From assembly GCF_025061645.1 (NCBI RefSeq), contig NZ_JANYMP010000021.1, positions 80,494 through 144,493 of the forward strand: a stretch of 64,000 nt of DNA, given 5' to 3'. The number at the start of each line of letters is the position of its first letter. The stretch's first letter is position 1. The translations under genes and the position numbers were made by a program. The notes beneath the pieces were generated by a model. That model had not been told where the DNA came from. It did no database searches and saw nothing but the letters and a program-made list of their open reading frames with translations. The stretch is from Umezawaea endophytica. GTDB taxonomy: Bacteria > Actinomycetota > Actinomycetes > Mycobacteriales > Pseudonocardiaceae. Positions 15,333 through 23,035 of the stretch are shown piece by piece.

Positions 15333-17333
15333 CTACCGCCTCCGGTCGACCGACATGTCCGCGACCTCCGCGAGCATCGCGGTGTACTCGTTGGGGAGCA
15401 GGTCGACCAGGTAGGACTTCGCGAGTGCGATCTCGGCCTCGGCGTGTTCCAGCCCCCGTTTCAGCACTCCCGCCTCGTCGAACACGTCCCGAAGCGTCGC
15501 GAACGCCTCATCCGGCGCCAGTTCGCCGCTCAACGCGCTGACCACCCTCGCGCGCTGCTCCGCCGTGCCCGTCTCGTGGGCGAGCAGCACCGGGTAGGTG
15601 GGCCGCTGGTTGCGCAGGTCGCTCAACCCGGACTTGCCGGTGACGGCGGGGTCGGCCAGGTAGGGCAGCAGGTCGTCGTACATCTGGAACGCGAGGCCGA
15701 GGTGCTCGGCGAACTGGCCGAGCGCGTCGACCGCGGCCGGCTCCGCGCCACCGAGGACCGCGCCCGCCCGGCACGCGCCGCGGAACAGCGCCCCGGTCTT
15801 GAGCGCCATCACCTCCAGGTGCTCCGACAGCGGACGCGAGGGGTCGGCGGTCATCACACCCTCCAACGCCTGGCCGCGACACACGTCCACCCCGGCGTCG
15901 GAGATCGCGCGCACCGCCTCCAACGCGGCCGCCTCCGGCACACCGCGTTCCACGCTCTCCGCCACCGAGCCGAACGTCCGCAGCATCAACGCGTCACCGG
16001 TGACGATGGCGTCGGACACACCGAAGCGGTGCTGCACCGAAGGCCTGCCCCGACGGGTCTCGTCGTCGTCGATCACGTCGTCGTGAACCAGCGATCCGAC
16101 GTGCAGGTATTCCACGGCGAGCGCGGCGGGCACGACCCGTTCCACGTCCCCGCCCACCGCGCCCGCCGCGGCGGTGAGCAGCAGTGGCCGCAGCATCTTG
16201 CCCGGCGCGAGCAGCGCGTAGCGGGCGATGTCGAGCACCGGGTCGTGCCGCGCGGGCCACTCGCCGTGCAGCGCCTCGCGCAGCCGGGCCACGACCGCCT
16301 CCGCGGCGGCGGAGAAGCCCTTGCGGGTGTACTGCGCGACCAGGGCGATCACCGCGTCGTTGGCCTCCCGCGTCCCCACGGTCACCCGGATGCCGAGGCC
16401 GTCCACCTCGCTGACCGCGATCCCGTGCCCGGACAGGAACTCCACCAGCGGGCGGCCTTCGGTACCCAGCGGAAGCCACAGGTAGTTGCCCGCGCTCGGC
16501 GGCACCGACAACCCGTGGTCCACCAGTGCGGCCCGCAGCCTCTCCCGCTCAGCGCACACCGCCGCGCACCGCGCGCGCATCTCCTCCTCGGCGGCCAGCG
16601 CGGCGATGGCCGCGGCCTGCGCGACCGTGCTGACGCGGAAGAACGGCGCGGTGCCGCGCAGCGGCGTGACGACCTGCTCCGCCGCCACGAGGTAGCCCAC
16701 GCGCAGGCCCAGCAGCCCGTGCGACTTGGAGAACGTGCGGACCACCACGACGCGGGGGTCCTCCCGGTACAGCGCCAGCGCGTCGGCGATCTCGCCGGGG
16801 TCGCAGAACTCGCGGTACGCCTCGTCCACGATCAGCAGCACGTCCGGTGGCAGCGCGTCGAGCAGCCGCCGCACCTCGGAGTGGCCGAGCACGGCGCCGG
16901 TGGGGTTGTTCGGGTTGCACAACAGGACGGCCTTGGTGCGCGACGTCACCGCGGCGGCCATCGCGTCGACGTCCGTGCCGTAGCCGTCTTCCAGCGGCAG
17001 CTCGATCGGCGTGGCACCGGTGTTGCGCACGAGCGGCCCGTACCCCCAGAACGAGGGCGAGGCGTGCACGACCTCGGCGCCCGGCCCGGCTATCCCGGTG
17101 AGCAACTGCTGGAGCACCGCACCGGAGCCCGCTCCTACCATCACGTCGGAGGCGGGTACTCCGAGGTGGACCGCGAGCGCGGCGGTGAGTCCACCGGCGA
17201 GCGCGTCCAGGGTCAAGTGGGGGTGATCGGCGGCGTCGATCACGGCTTCCCTGACTCCGGGCAGTGGAGGGGCGAAGTTTTCATTGAGCGAAAGCTGGTG
17301 GATGATCTTCGGCACGCTGAGGTCCCCGTTCAC
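15333..17333 (-). CDS. aminotransferase-polyprenyl diphosphate synthase fusion
   Basis: The 666-residue product joins two enzymes in one frame. Residues 1 to about 345 form a HisC-like aminotransferase with NPNNPTG, DEAYREF and the lysine motif FSKSHGLLGLRVG, closely related to the protein at 6610-7653. From about residue 350 to the end is an all-helical polyprenyl synthase with KMLRPLLL, first Asp-rich motif DDVIDDDETRRGRP, KTGALFRGACRAG and second motif YDDLLPYLADPAVTGKSGLSDL. The fifth position of the second motif is not Asp, which is tolerated in many actinobacterial GGPP synthases. The junction is in-frame with no stop or start signal visible inside. The product probably makes a C20 or longer diphosphate for the adjacent UbiA enzyme. 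Start is GTG with a weak AGG upstream. Confidence 0.9.
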   Translation of the reverse strand: MNGDLSVPKIIHQLSLNENFAPPLPGVREAVIDAADHPHLTLDALAGGLTAALAVHLGVPASDVMVGAGSGAVLQQLLTGIAGPGAEVVHASPSFWGYGPLVRNTGATPIELPLEDGYGTDVDAMAAAVTSRTKAVLLCNPNNPTGAVLGHSEVRRLLDALPPDVLLIVDEAYREFCDPGEIADALALYREDPRVVVVRTFSKSHGLLGLRVGYLVAAEQVVTPLRGTAPFFRVSTVAQAAAIAALAAEEEMRARCAAVCAERERLRAALVDHGLSVPPSAGNYLWLPLGTEGRPLVEFLSGHGIAVSEVDGLGIRVTVGTREANDAVIALVAQYTRKGFSAAAEAVVARLREALHGEWPARHDPVLDIARYALLAPGKMLRPLLLTAAAGAVGGDVERVVPAALAVEYLHVGSLVHDDVIDDDETRRGRPSVQHRFGVSDAIVTGDALMLRTFGSVAESVERGVPEAAALEAVRAISDAGVDVCRGQALEGVMTADPSRPLSEHLEVMALKTGALFRGACRAGAVLGGAEPAAVDALGQFAEHLGLAFQMYDDLLPYLADPAVTGKSGLSDLRNQRPTYPVLLAHETGTAEQRARVVSALSGELAPDEAFATLRDVFDEAGVLKRGLEHAEAEIALAKSYLVDLLPNEYTAMLAEVADMSVDRRR

Positions 17334-17779
17334 CCGTCGAACCTGTCAGGGATTCACCAAAGCTGTTCCGGTCAACCTCTACCGAATTAACGGCCTACTG
17401 GGAAGGGGATTACAATCGGTATATCACCCGCTGACCGACCACCTGATAGGCGTAGAAGTTTCAGCGGCTCCGGTTAACATATAGTCAAATCGACGAATCA
17501 TAATCGCAACAGAACCCGTGATATAGCGCTCAAGGGCGACTGAGCCGTCCAGAGCAGCACTCGACTGAATGGTTCGAGGCTGTTCGTGTGACGTCGTTGT
17601 GAGACGGGACCGGGGCGGGAGCCGATATCGCGAACAACTCCGACGCGTGGTGCCGGGGATCCGGCGGGAACATGCCACCGGCAGACAGGGCAACCACTCG
17701 AACGGGCTAGGCGCCGGTCTCACGTGGCGGGTCGATCGGTGGCACACCTCGCCCGCGCACGCCCGTGACACCCCTCGAC
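17334..17779. promoter_or_regulatory. intergenic region before the fusion gene
   Basis: No gene is supported in these 446 bases. The part at about 17340-17540 is AT-rich for this genome and is the likely promoter of the fusion-UbiA-monooxygenase operon. It contains TTTCAGCGG (17459-17467) and CCGGTTAAC (17470-17478), matching on one or the other strand words upstream of the first aminotransferase gene. Nothing recognisable was seen in 17540-17779, which lies after the TetR stop codon. Confidence 0.4.
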
Positions 17780-18370
17780 TCACGCGGTGGGCGCCACCGC
17801 GCGGCGAACGCTGTCGTGCAGCAGTGCCCGGCGGCGGTCGTGGACCTCGGCGGGTTCGTCTGCGGTGGCCGCGTAGACGTTGCTGACCGGGGACCAGGCC
17901 ATCGACAGGGCGATGACCACGGCCATCAGGTCGAACGGGTCGCCGTCGCGGATCACGCCCGCGGCCTGGGCCTCGGCGATGGCCCGCAGCTTGCCGTCGT
18001 CGAGGCGGTCGGCGTCCTCGACGAGGTGACCGCTGGACCGCCGCTCCAGGCGGGCCCACGTCGCGAGCCGGATGAGGTCGGGGCGCTGGAGGTACTCGTC
18101 GTAGAGCCGCACGGCCCAGTCCGCCAGGTCGGTGGCGTCGATCGGGACGACGTTCACGATCCGCTCCAGGGAGCCGAAGAAGATCGCGTCGAACAGCCCT
18201 TCCTTGTTGCCGAAGTAGGCGTAGAGCTGGGCCTTGTTCGTGTTCGCCGCGGCGACGACCCGCTCGACGCGGGCCCCGGCGATGCCGTGCTCGGCGAACT
18301 CGCGGGTGGCGACGTCGATGATGCGCTGCCGCGTGGCCGCTCCGCGAGCGGTCAACTGCTGGTCGGACAT
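17780..18370 (-). CDS. TetR family transcriptional regulator
   Basis: The 196-residue protein has a TetR DNA-binding domain at residues 10-60, with RIIDVATREFAEHGIAGARVERV and NKAQLYAYFGNKEGLF, followed by a helical ligand domain. It is divergent from the zinc alcohol dehydrogenase gene across 92 bases that hold two related palindromes. It therefore probably represses itself and that dehydrogenase. The inducer is likely an alcohol or aldehyde but is not visible from sequence. Confidence 0.85.
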   Translation of the reverse strand: MSDQQLTARGAATRQRIIDVATREFAEHGIAGARVERVVAAANTNKAQLYAYFGNKEGLFDAIFFGSLERIVNVVPIDATDLADWAVRLYDEYLQRPDLIRLATWARLERRSSGHLVEDADRLDDGKLRAIAEAQAAGVIRDGDPFDLMAVVIALSMAWSPVSNVYAATADEPAEVHDRRRALLHDSVRRAVAPTA

Positions 18371-18383
18371 GGTCCAAGCCTAC

Positions 18384-18401
18384 AGACAGAACAGTCGGTT
18401 T
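18384..18401. promoter_or_regulatory. TetR operator candidate, site 1
   Basis: AGACAGAACAGTCGGTTT is an imperfect palindrome 13 bases from the TetR start codon. It shares GAACAGTC followed by GGTTT or TGTTT with site 2 at 18435-18452, in the same divergent region. Confidence 0.6.
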
Positions 18402-18434
18402 GCTTTATCGGGGACACCGGCCTAGCCTCGAAAC

Positions 18435-18452
18435 AAACCGAACAGTCTGTTT
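18435..18452. promoter_or_regulatory. TetR operator candidate, site 2
   Basis: AAACCGAACAGTCTGTTT is an imperfect palindrome of the AAACNG...CNGTTT form. It abuts the AAGGAG ribosome site of the alcohol dehydrogenase gene, so a bound repressor would cover the transcription start or leader. Confidence 0.6.
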
Positions 18453-18462
18453 AAGGAGCGTC

Positions 18463-19497
18463 ATGAGGAGCACCACCGGCTGGCAGGCCCACGGCACGAC
18501 CGAGTTGCGGCGGGTGTCGATCCCCCGCCGCGACCTGCGTCGCGACGACATCGCGGTGCGCGTGGACTTCTGCGGCGTCTGCCACACCGACCTGCACGCC
18601 GTCCGCGCGCACGACGGCGACGACGTGCTCGTACCGGGCCACGAGTTCACCGGCGTGGTCACCGAGACCGGCCCGGACGTGACCCGTTTCCGCGTCGGCG
18701 ATCCCGTCGCCGTCGGCAACATCGTCGACTCTTGCGGCGTGTGCGTGATGTGCGCGGCGGGGCAGGAGAACTTCTGCCGCGAGTTCCCGACCCTGACCTA
18801 CGGCGGCACCGACCGCCACGACGGGACCACGACGCTGGGCGGCTTCTCCCGCGAGCACGTCGTCCGGGAGGGGTTCGCCTACCCCCTGCCCGCCGGGCTG
18901 GACCCGGCCGCAGCCGCGTCCCTGATGTGCGCCGGGATCACCGTGTGGGAGCCGCTGCGCGCGCTCGGCGTCGGACCGGGCAGCCGCGTCGCGGTGAGCG
19001 GCCTCGGCGGGTTGGGCCACCTCGCGGTGAAGTTCGCCAACGCTCTCGGGGCTGAGGTCACGGTCGTCAGCCGGTCGGCGGACCGCGCGGGCGAGGCGGT
19101 CAAGCTCGGCGCCTACGACCTCGTCGACTCCGGCGACCCCGACGCGATGGCCGCCGCCCGCGACCGGTTCGACGTCCTGATCGACACCATCCCGGTCCCC
19201 CACGACGTCGGCCCGTACCTGCGGCTGGTCGCCGTGGACGGCACGCTCAGCCACCTGGGTCACCTCGGCACCATCACCGTCGAGGCGATGGACCTGCTCG
19301 TCGGCCGCAAGAAGCTCAGCTCGGCGGGCAGCGGGGGCCGTCCCGCGACCGCCGCCATGCTCGACTTCTGCGCCGCACACGGCATCACCGCCGACGTCGA
19401 GGTCCTGCCGTCCGCCCGCGTGGTGGAGGCCCTCGACCGCCTCGAACGGGGAGACGTCCGCTACCGCTTCGTCCTCGACCTGTCCGACCTGTCCTGA
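18463..19497 (+). CDS. zinc-dependent alcohol dehydrogenase (YahK/cinnamyl-alcohol dehydrogenase type)
   Basis: The 344-residue protein is a medium-chain zinc dehydrogenase. The catalytic zinc site begins with CGVCHTDLH and GHEFTG; the structural zinc cysteines are spaced in CGVCVMCAAGQENFC; the Rossmann motif is GLGGLGHLAVKFA. This arrangement is typical of the YahK/CAD group, which reduces a broad set of aldehydes with NADPH. The ATG at 18463 follows AAGGAG by four bases. It is divergent from, and probably repressed by, the TetR protein. A degraded mannonate dehydratase gene lies ten bases beyond its stop on the opposite strand, but no functional link is needed. Confidence 0.88.
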   Translation: MRSTTGWQAHGTTELRRVSIPRRDLRRDDIAVRVDFCGVCHTDLHAVRAHDGDDVLVPGHEFTGVVTETGPDVTRFRVGDPVAVGNIVDSCGVCVMCAAGQENFCREFPTLTYGGTDRHDGTTTLGGFSREHVVREGFAYPLPAGLDPAAAASLMCAGITVWEPLRALGVGPGSRVAVSGLGGLGHLAVKFANALGAEVTVVSRSADRAGEAVKLGAYDLVDSGDPDAMAAARDRFDVLIDTIPVPHDVGPYLRLVAVDGTLSHLGHLGTITVEAMDLLVGRKKLSSAGSGGRPATAAMLDFCAAHGITADVEVLPSARVVEALDRLERGDVRYRFVLDLSDLS

Positions 19498-19507
19498 CCG
19501 GCGGAGC

Positions 19508-19810
19508 TCACCAGTCGTGCGGGGTCCGATCGGCCAGGCGGTTCACCGGCAGGTAGGCGGCGCGGTACGGGAACCGCGCCGCCACCCCCTGGTCGACCTC
19601 CACGCCGAGCCCCGGCGCGTCGGACGGGTGCAGCAGCGGCAGTTCCGGCCCGAACTCGGCGCGCACCGCCGCAGGCTCGCGCCCGTTCACGGTGGCGTCG
19701 CCCCACCCGGTGAGACCGTCGTCGGTGGTGATCCTCAGGGTGACGAAGTTGCGCCCTGGGCAAGTCATCACGACCTCGGCCGATTCCCCGCTCCTCCGCG
19801 GTCCGACCAC
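19508..19810 (-). pseudogene. mannonate dehydratase-like (enolase superfamily) remnant, internally deleted
   Basis: One short open frame carries both ends of a mannonate dehydratase/RspA-type protein but not its middle. The first part, [19 protein letters not shown] onward to DATVNGRE (about 19676-19780), is the N-terminal capping segment. It is followed after about 15 residues by [15 protein letters not shown] and [16 protein letters not shown] (19508-19630), the usual C-terminal end. Family members are about 400 residues, so roughly 320 residues including the whole metal-binding barrel are missing. The frame is intact across the junction, which points to one in-frame deletion. The original start is not clear. 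It cannot be catalytic; a stable residual peptide is possible but unlikely. Confidence 0.8.
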
Positions 19811-20031
19811 CACCACGCCGCGCGGAACCGCCGCCACCGACCAAGTGTCCCGCTGCCGCCCTGCCCCGTCGAGCATCCGCGAGCCGGGACCGCCATGCGT
19901 CACGCGCATGGCCCGCATGCCCGATCCGCGTTGGCGGACCGGGTCGCCGATCGGCACGCTCGACCACGTGCTCCCGCCCGCAGGCGGACGGACACCACCG
20001 TCACGGAGCACCTCATCCGAAAGGCTCCACC

Positions 20032-20976
20032 TTGACCACACCGCTCCGCCGCGCCGCCCTCGGTGCCGCCGCCATCACCACGGCCGCCGTGCTCGCGGCC
20101 TCCTCCCTCTCCCCTGCCTCGGCCGGGGCCGGGCGTGGTCACCACGGCGGCGAGGTCTCCACCCACGTCGACCTGCCCGACGGCTTCCCGCCCGAGTCCA
20201 TCGCGATCGACGGCGGGACCGCCTACCTCGGCTCCCGCGCCAACGGCGACATCTACGCGCTCGACCTCGCCACCGGCGAGGGCCGGGTGATCAGCCGAGG
20301 TCCGGGGACGCAGTCGCTCGGGCTGGCGATCGACAGCCGCACCCATTGGCTGTACGTCGCGGGCGGAGTGTCCGGCGACGCGCGCGTGGTCGACCTGCGC
20401 ACCGGCGCGGTGGTGGCCTCCTACCAACTGGTCCCGAAGGGCACACCGGCGTTCGTCAACGACGTGCTCCTGACCGAGCGCGGGGCGGTGTTCACCGACT
20501 CGGTCCACGACACCCTCCACCGGGTCCGGGACGGCCAGGTCGAGCACGTCCCGCTGCGCGGCGAGTGGGTGGAGACGACGGAGTACAACGCCAACGGCAT
20601 CACGACCACCCCCGACGGCCGGGCCCTGCTGGTCGTGAACTCCACCACCGGCGACCTCTACCGCGTCGAGGAGAACGGCCAGGCGACCAAGGTCGACCTC
20701 GGAGGCCGGTCCTTCACCCACCCCGACGGCCTGCTCCGCGAGGGCCGCACCCTGTACGCCGTGCAGAACGCCATCAACGCGATCGCCGCCGTCCACCTCG
20801 ACCGGACCGGCACCAGCGGCGCGGTCGTGAACACGCTGACCTCGGGCGACTTCGACGTGCCGACCGCGGTCGCCCGCCACGGCGACCGGCTCTACGTGCC
20901 GAACGCCCGGTTCGCGGTGGAGGAGGCCCCCGGCACCGAGTACTGGCTCACCGCGCTCGAGGTCGGCCGCTCGTAG
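20032..20976 (+). CDS. secreted SMP-30/gluconolactonase-like beta-propeller protein
   Basis: The 314-residue protein starts at TTG, with AAAGG about eight bases upstream, and has a signal peptide ([20 protein letters not shown], cleavage near ASA-GA at about residue 32). The rest is a six-bladed propeller pattern of SMP-30/NHL type, with blades at [53 protein letters not shown] and [19 protein letters not shown]. Metal and substrate residues of true gluconolactonases lie in similar Asn-Asp positions, but a lactonase activity is not proven. The opening codons overlap no neighbour. It is an orphan gene in this window. Confidence 0.75.
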   Translation: MTTPLRRAALGAAAITTAAVLAASSLSPASAGAGRGHHGGEVSTHVDLPDGFPPESIAIDGGTAYLGSRANGDIYALDLATGEGRVISRGPGTQSLGLAIDSRTHWLYVAGGVSGDARVVDLRTGAVVASYQLVPKGTPAFVNDVLLTERGAVFTDSVHDTLHRVRDGQVEHVPLRGEWVETTEYNANGITTTPDGRALLVVNSTTGDLYRVEENGQATKVDLGGRSFTHPDGLLREGRTLYAVQNAINAIAAVHLDRTGTSGAVVNTLTSGDFDVPTAVARHGDRLYVPNARFAVEEAPGTEYWLTALEVGRS

Positions 20977-21057
20977 CGGATCACCCGGTGCCGGGCGGGC
21001 CGATCGCGGTCGGCACCGTCGCACGACGGCGAGCGGCGCCCGTCCCCACCGGTGCGG

Positions 21058-21612
21058 TCAGGCCGGTTGCAGCGACGCCGGGTAGAGCCAGCTACCGGGT
21101 GTGTCCTGCGACGAGTTGGTGTAGTAGTCCTTCACCGCCGCGACGTACTCCCGCACGCTGACCGCGCCGTCGCCGTCGGTGTCGAGGTGCGTGAACGCCA
21201 GCCCGCACTCGGCCTCGCTCAGCCCGCGCGCCTTCAGCAGCACGCCGAACTCCGCCGCGTCGACCCGGCCATCGCCGTTGGTGTCCGCGATGGCCAGCAG
21301 CGACGCCACGACCTCGGGGAACACCACGTCGAACGCGCCGCCGTCGGCGAACGCCACGACCATCGCCTCCTGGTACTCCCGCGGCGAGATCAGGCCGTCG
21401 CGGTCGGCGTCGCAGTGCTCGACCAGGGTGTCCCAGAACCCGTCGTAGGCCTCGACCAGTTCTCGCCCGCGCTCCGAGGAGGCGGGTTCGCCGAAGGCCT
21501 TGAGCAGGCGGTTGGCGAGCGCGTAGAAGTCGGCGAGTTCGATCACGCCGTTGCCGTCGACGTCGTAGTGGGCGAACGTCGCGTCGATCCGGTGTCGCAG
21601 AAGCGGCTTCAT
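21058..21612 (-). CDS. four-EF-hand calcium-binding protein (calerythrin-like)
   Basis: The 184-residue acidic protein contains four canonical EF-hand loops: DVDGNGVIELAD (residues 17-28), DADRDGLISPRE (68-79), DTNGDGRVDAAE (110-121) and DTDGDGAVSVRE (144-155). All four have acidic ligands at positions 1, 3 and 5, whereas calerythrin of Saccharopolyspora, the best-known bacterial relative of similar length, has one inactive site. Loop 1 ends in Asp instead of Glu. It lacks a signal peptide, so it is a cytoplasmic calcium buffer or sensor. No Shine-Dalgarno site is evident before the ATG at 21612. It lies 94 bases after the LacI gene on the same strand. Confidence 0.88.
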   Translation of the reverse strand: MKPLLRHRIDATFAHYDVDGNGVIELADFYALANRLLKAFGEPASSERGRELVEAYDGFWDTLVEHCDADRDGLISPREYQEAMVVAFADGGAFDVVFPEVVASLLAIADTNGDGRVDAAEFGVLLKARGLSEAECGLAFTHLDTDGDGAVSVREYVAAVKDYYTNSSQDTPGSWLYPASLQPA

Positions 21613-21706
21613 GGTCAGGCACTGTGGTTCGACCCGCCGGTGAACGCAACGCACGTCGCCCACCCGAGTGGTGTTGTTCAGCCGGTCCAGCCCCTCCTGC
21701 CGCCGG

Positions 21707-22735
21707 TCACGCCGACTGGCGGACCACCAGCGTCGGTTCGAACACCACGGACGTGACGCGGCGGTCCTGCCTGCCGATGCGGTCGAGCAGCAGGCTCGCC
21801 ATCTCGGCCGCCATGTCCTCCACGGGCTGGCGGACGGTGGTGAGGGCGGGGCGGCTGGCGGTGGCGGCACTGCTGTCGTCGAAGCCGATGACGGCGACGT
21901 CGTCGGGCACGCGGCGGCCGTGGTCGCGCAGCACGTGCAGGGCGCCCGAGGCCATCAGGTCGTTGGCGGCGAACACGCCGTCGACGTCGGGGTGCTCGGC
22001 GAGCAGGCGTTCCATGGCGCGCTCGCCGCTGTCCAGGGTGAAGTTGCCCTCCACGAACGGCGCCTCGGGATTCCCGTGGCCCACCCAGGCCTCGCGGAAC
22101 CCGGCCAGGCGCTCCTGGCTGGCGGGCACGTCGAGCGGGCCGGAGATGGTCGCGACGCGGCGGCAGCCGCGGGCGACGAGGTGGTCGACGGCGAGCCGCC
22201 CGCCTTCGCGGTGGGCCAGGTCGACGAAGCTGATCGGCAGCGGCCTGGTCGGGCGGGCGAACAGGACCGAGGGCACGTTGGCGGCGACGAGCATCGCGGG
22301 CAGCGGGTCGGCGGAGTGGATGGCGACGACGAGCGCGCCGTCGGCGTTGCCCTGCCGCAGGTGGTCGACCACGTGCGCGCGGGTCTCGGGCGTGTCGGCG
22401 AACATCAGCAGCGGGTAGATGCCGCGCGGTCGCAGCGCGCTGATGATGCCGCTGGCGACCCGGCCGAAGAACGGGTCGACCAGGATGTCGCCGCCGAAGT
22501 CGCCCGCGCCGGAGACGACCAGCGCGATCGTGCCGGTGCGGCGGGTGACCAGTGAGCGCGCCGCCGTGTTGGGCGTGTAGCCGGTCTTGGCGATGGCCCG
22601 CCGCACGGTCTCCTGGATGACCGGGTCGACGTTGCGGGTCGTGTTGATCACGCGCGACACCGTCGCCCGTGACACCCCTGCCACCCGTGCCACGTCCTCC
22701 AACGTGGGAGGACGTGCCTGGGACGCTGCGCTCAT
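21707..22735 (-). CDS. LacI family transcriptional regulator
   Basis: The 342-residue protein has a LacI helix-turn-helix at residues 10-30 (TLEDVARVAGVSRATVSRVIN), a hinge helix ending in NTAARSLVTRRTG, and a periplasmic-binding-protein-like sugar domain ending in TTVRQPVEDM. It is divergent from the GH3 glycosidase gene, and the region between holds three copies of GGAGAGCGCTCTCC. Regulators of this type are released by a sugar, so this one probably derepresses the glycosidase when a plant- or cell-wall-derived oligosaccharide is present, and controls itself. Confidence 0.9.
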   Translation of the reverse strand: MSAASQARPPTLEDVARVAGVSRATVSRVINTTRNVDPVIQETVRRAIAKTGYTPNTAARSLVTRRTGTIALVVSGAGDFGGDILVDPFFGRVASGIISALRPRGIYPLLMFADTPETRAHVVDHLRQGNADGALVVAIHSADPLPAMLVAANVPSVLFARPTRPLPISFVDLAHREGGRLAVDHLVARGCRRVATISGPLDVPASQERLAGFREAWVGHGNPEAPFVEGNFTLDSGERAMERLLAEHPDVDGVFAANDLMASGALHVLRDHGRRVPDDVAVIGFDDSSAATASRPALTTVRQPVEDMAAEMASLLLDRIGRQDRRVTSVVFEPTLVVRQSA

Positions 22736-22754
22736 GAACGCTTTATAACACAGC

Positions 22755-22768
22755 GGAGAGCGCTCTCC
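22755..22768. promoter_or_regulatory. LacI operator candidate 1 (near lacI-type gene)
   Basis: GGAGAGCGCTCTCC is a perfect 14-base palindrome 19 bases before the regulator start. The same 14-mer recurs at 22854-22867 and 22998-23011. Confidence 0.8.
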
Positions 22769-22846
22769 AGGTCACGAACCGGTCGAGCCGGCGCCCGAAC
22801 GCCGACACCCGGTGCTCCCACCGGTAGCACCGGCACGGCTTTCCCG

Positions 22847-22874
22847 ACGCCTTGGAGAGCGCTCTCCAAGGCGT
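22847..22874. promoter_or_regulatory. LacI operator candidate 2 (28-base perfect palindrome)
   Basis: The central GGAGAGCGCTCTCC is extended on both sides (ACGCCTT and AAGGCGT) to a 28-base perfect inverted repeat midway between the two divergent genes. It is the most symmetric of the three sites and may be the strongest. Confidence 0.8.
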
Positions 22875-22997
22875 TTCCCCCGGCCGTCGTCATTCCTGTC
22901 CGGGAAGGGTGGAATTCGTTCCCGCACCCACCGTGAAGACCAGGTAGTGGGCATCACTTGACACGCCCGACACCGACACGCGAGGGTGTCCCCAGTC

Positions 22998-23011
22998 GGA
23001 GAGCGCTCTCC
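22998..23011. promoter_or_regulatory. LacI operator candidate 3 (near GH3 gene)
   Basis: GGAGAGCGCTCTCC lies 24 bases before the GH3 start codon and just upstream of its AGGAG ribosome site, where binding would block transcription of the glycosidase. Confidence 0.8.
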
Positions 23012-23035
23012 AATGACTCCAGGAGTGATCGCCCC

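Noticed and set aside
15333-16300. Second Asp-rich motif of the prenyl synthase domain reading DDLLP instead of DDxxD
   Set aside because: Many active actinobacterial GGPP synthases also lack the fifth Asp, so this is not evidence of an inactive domain.
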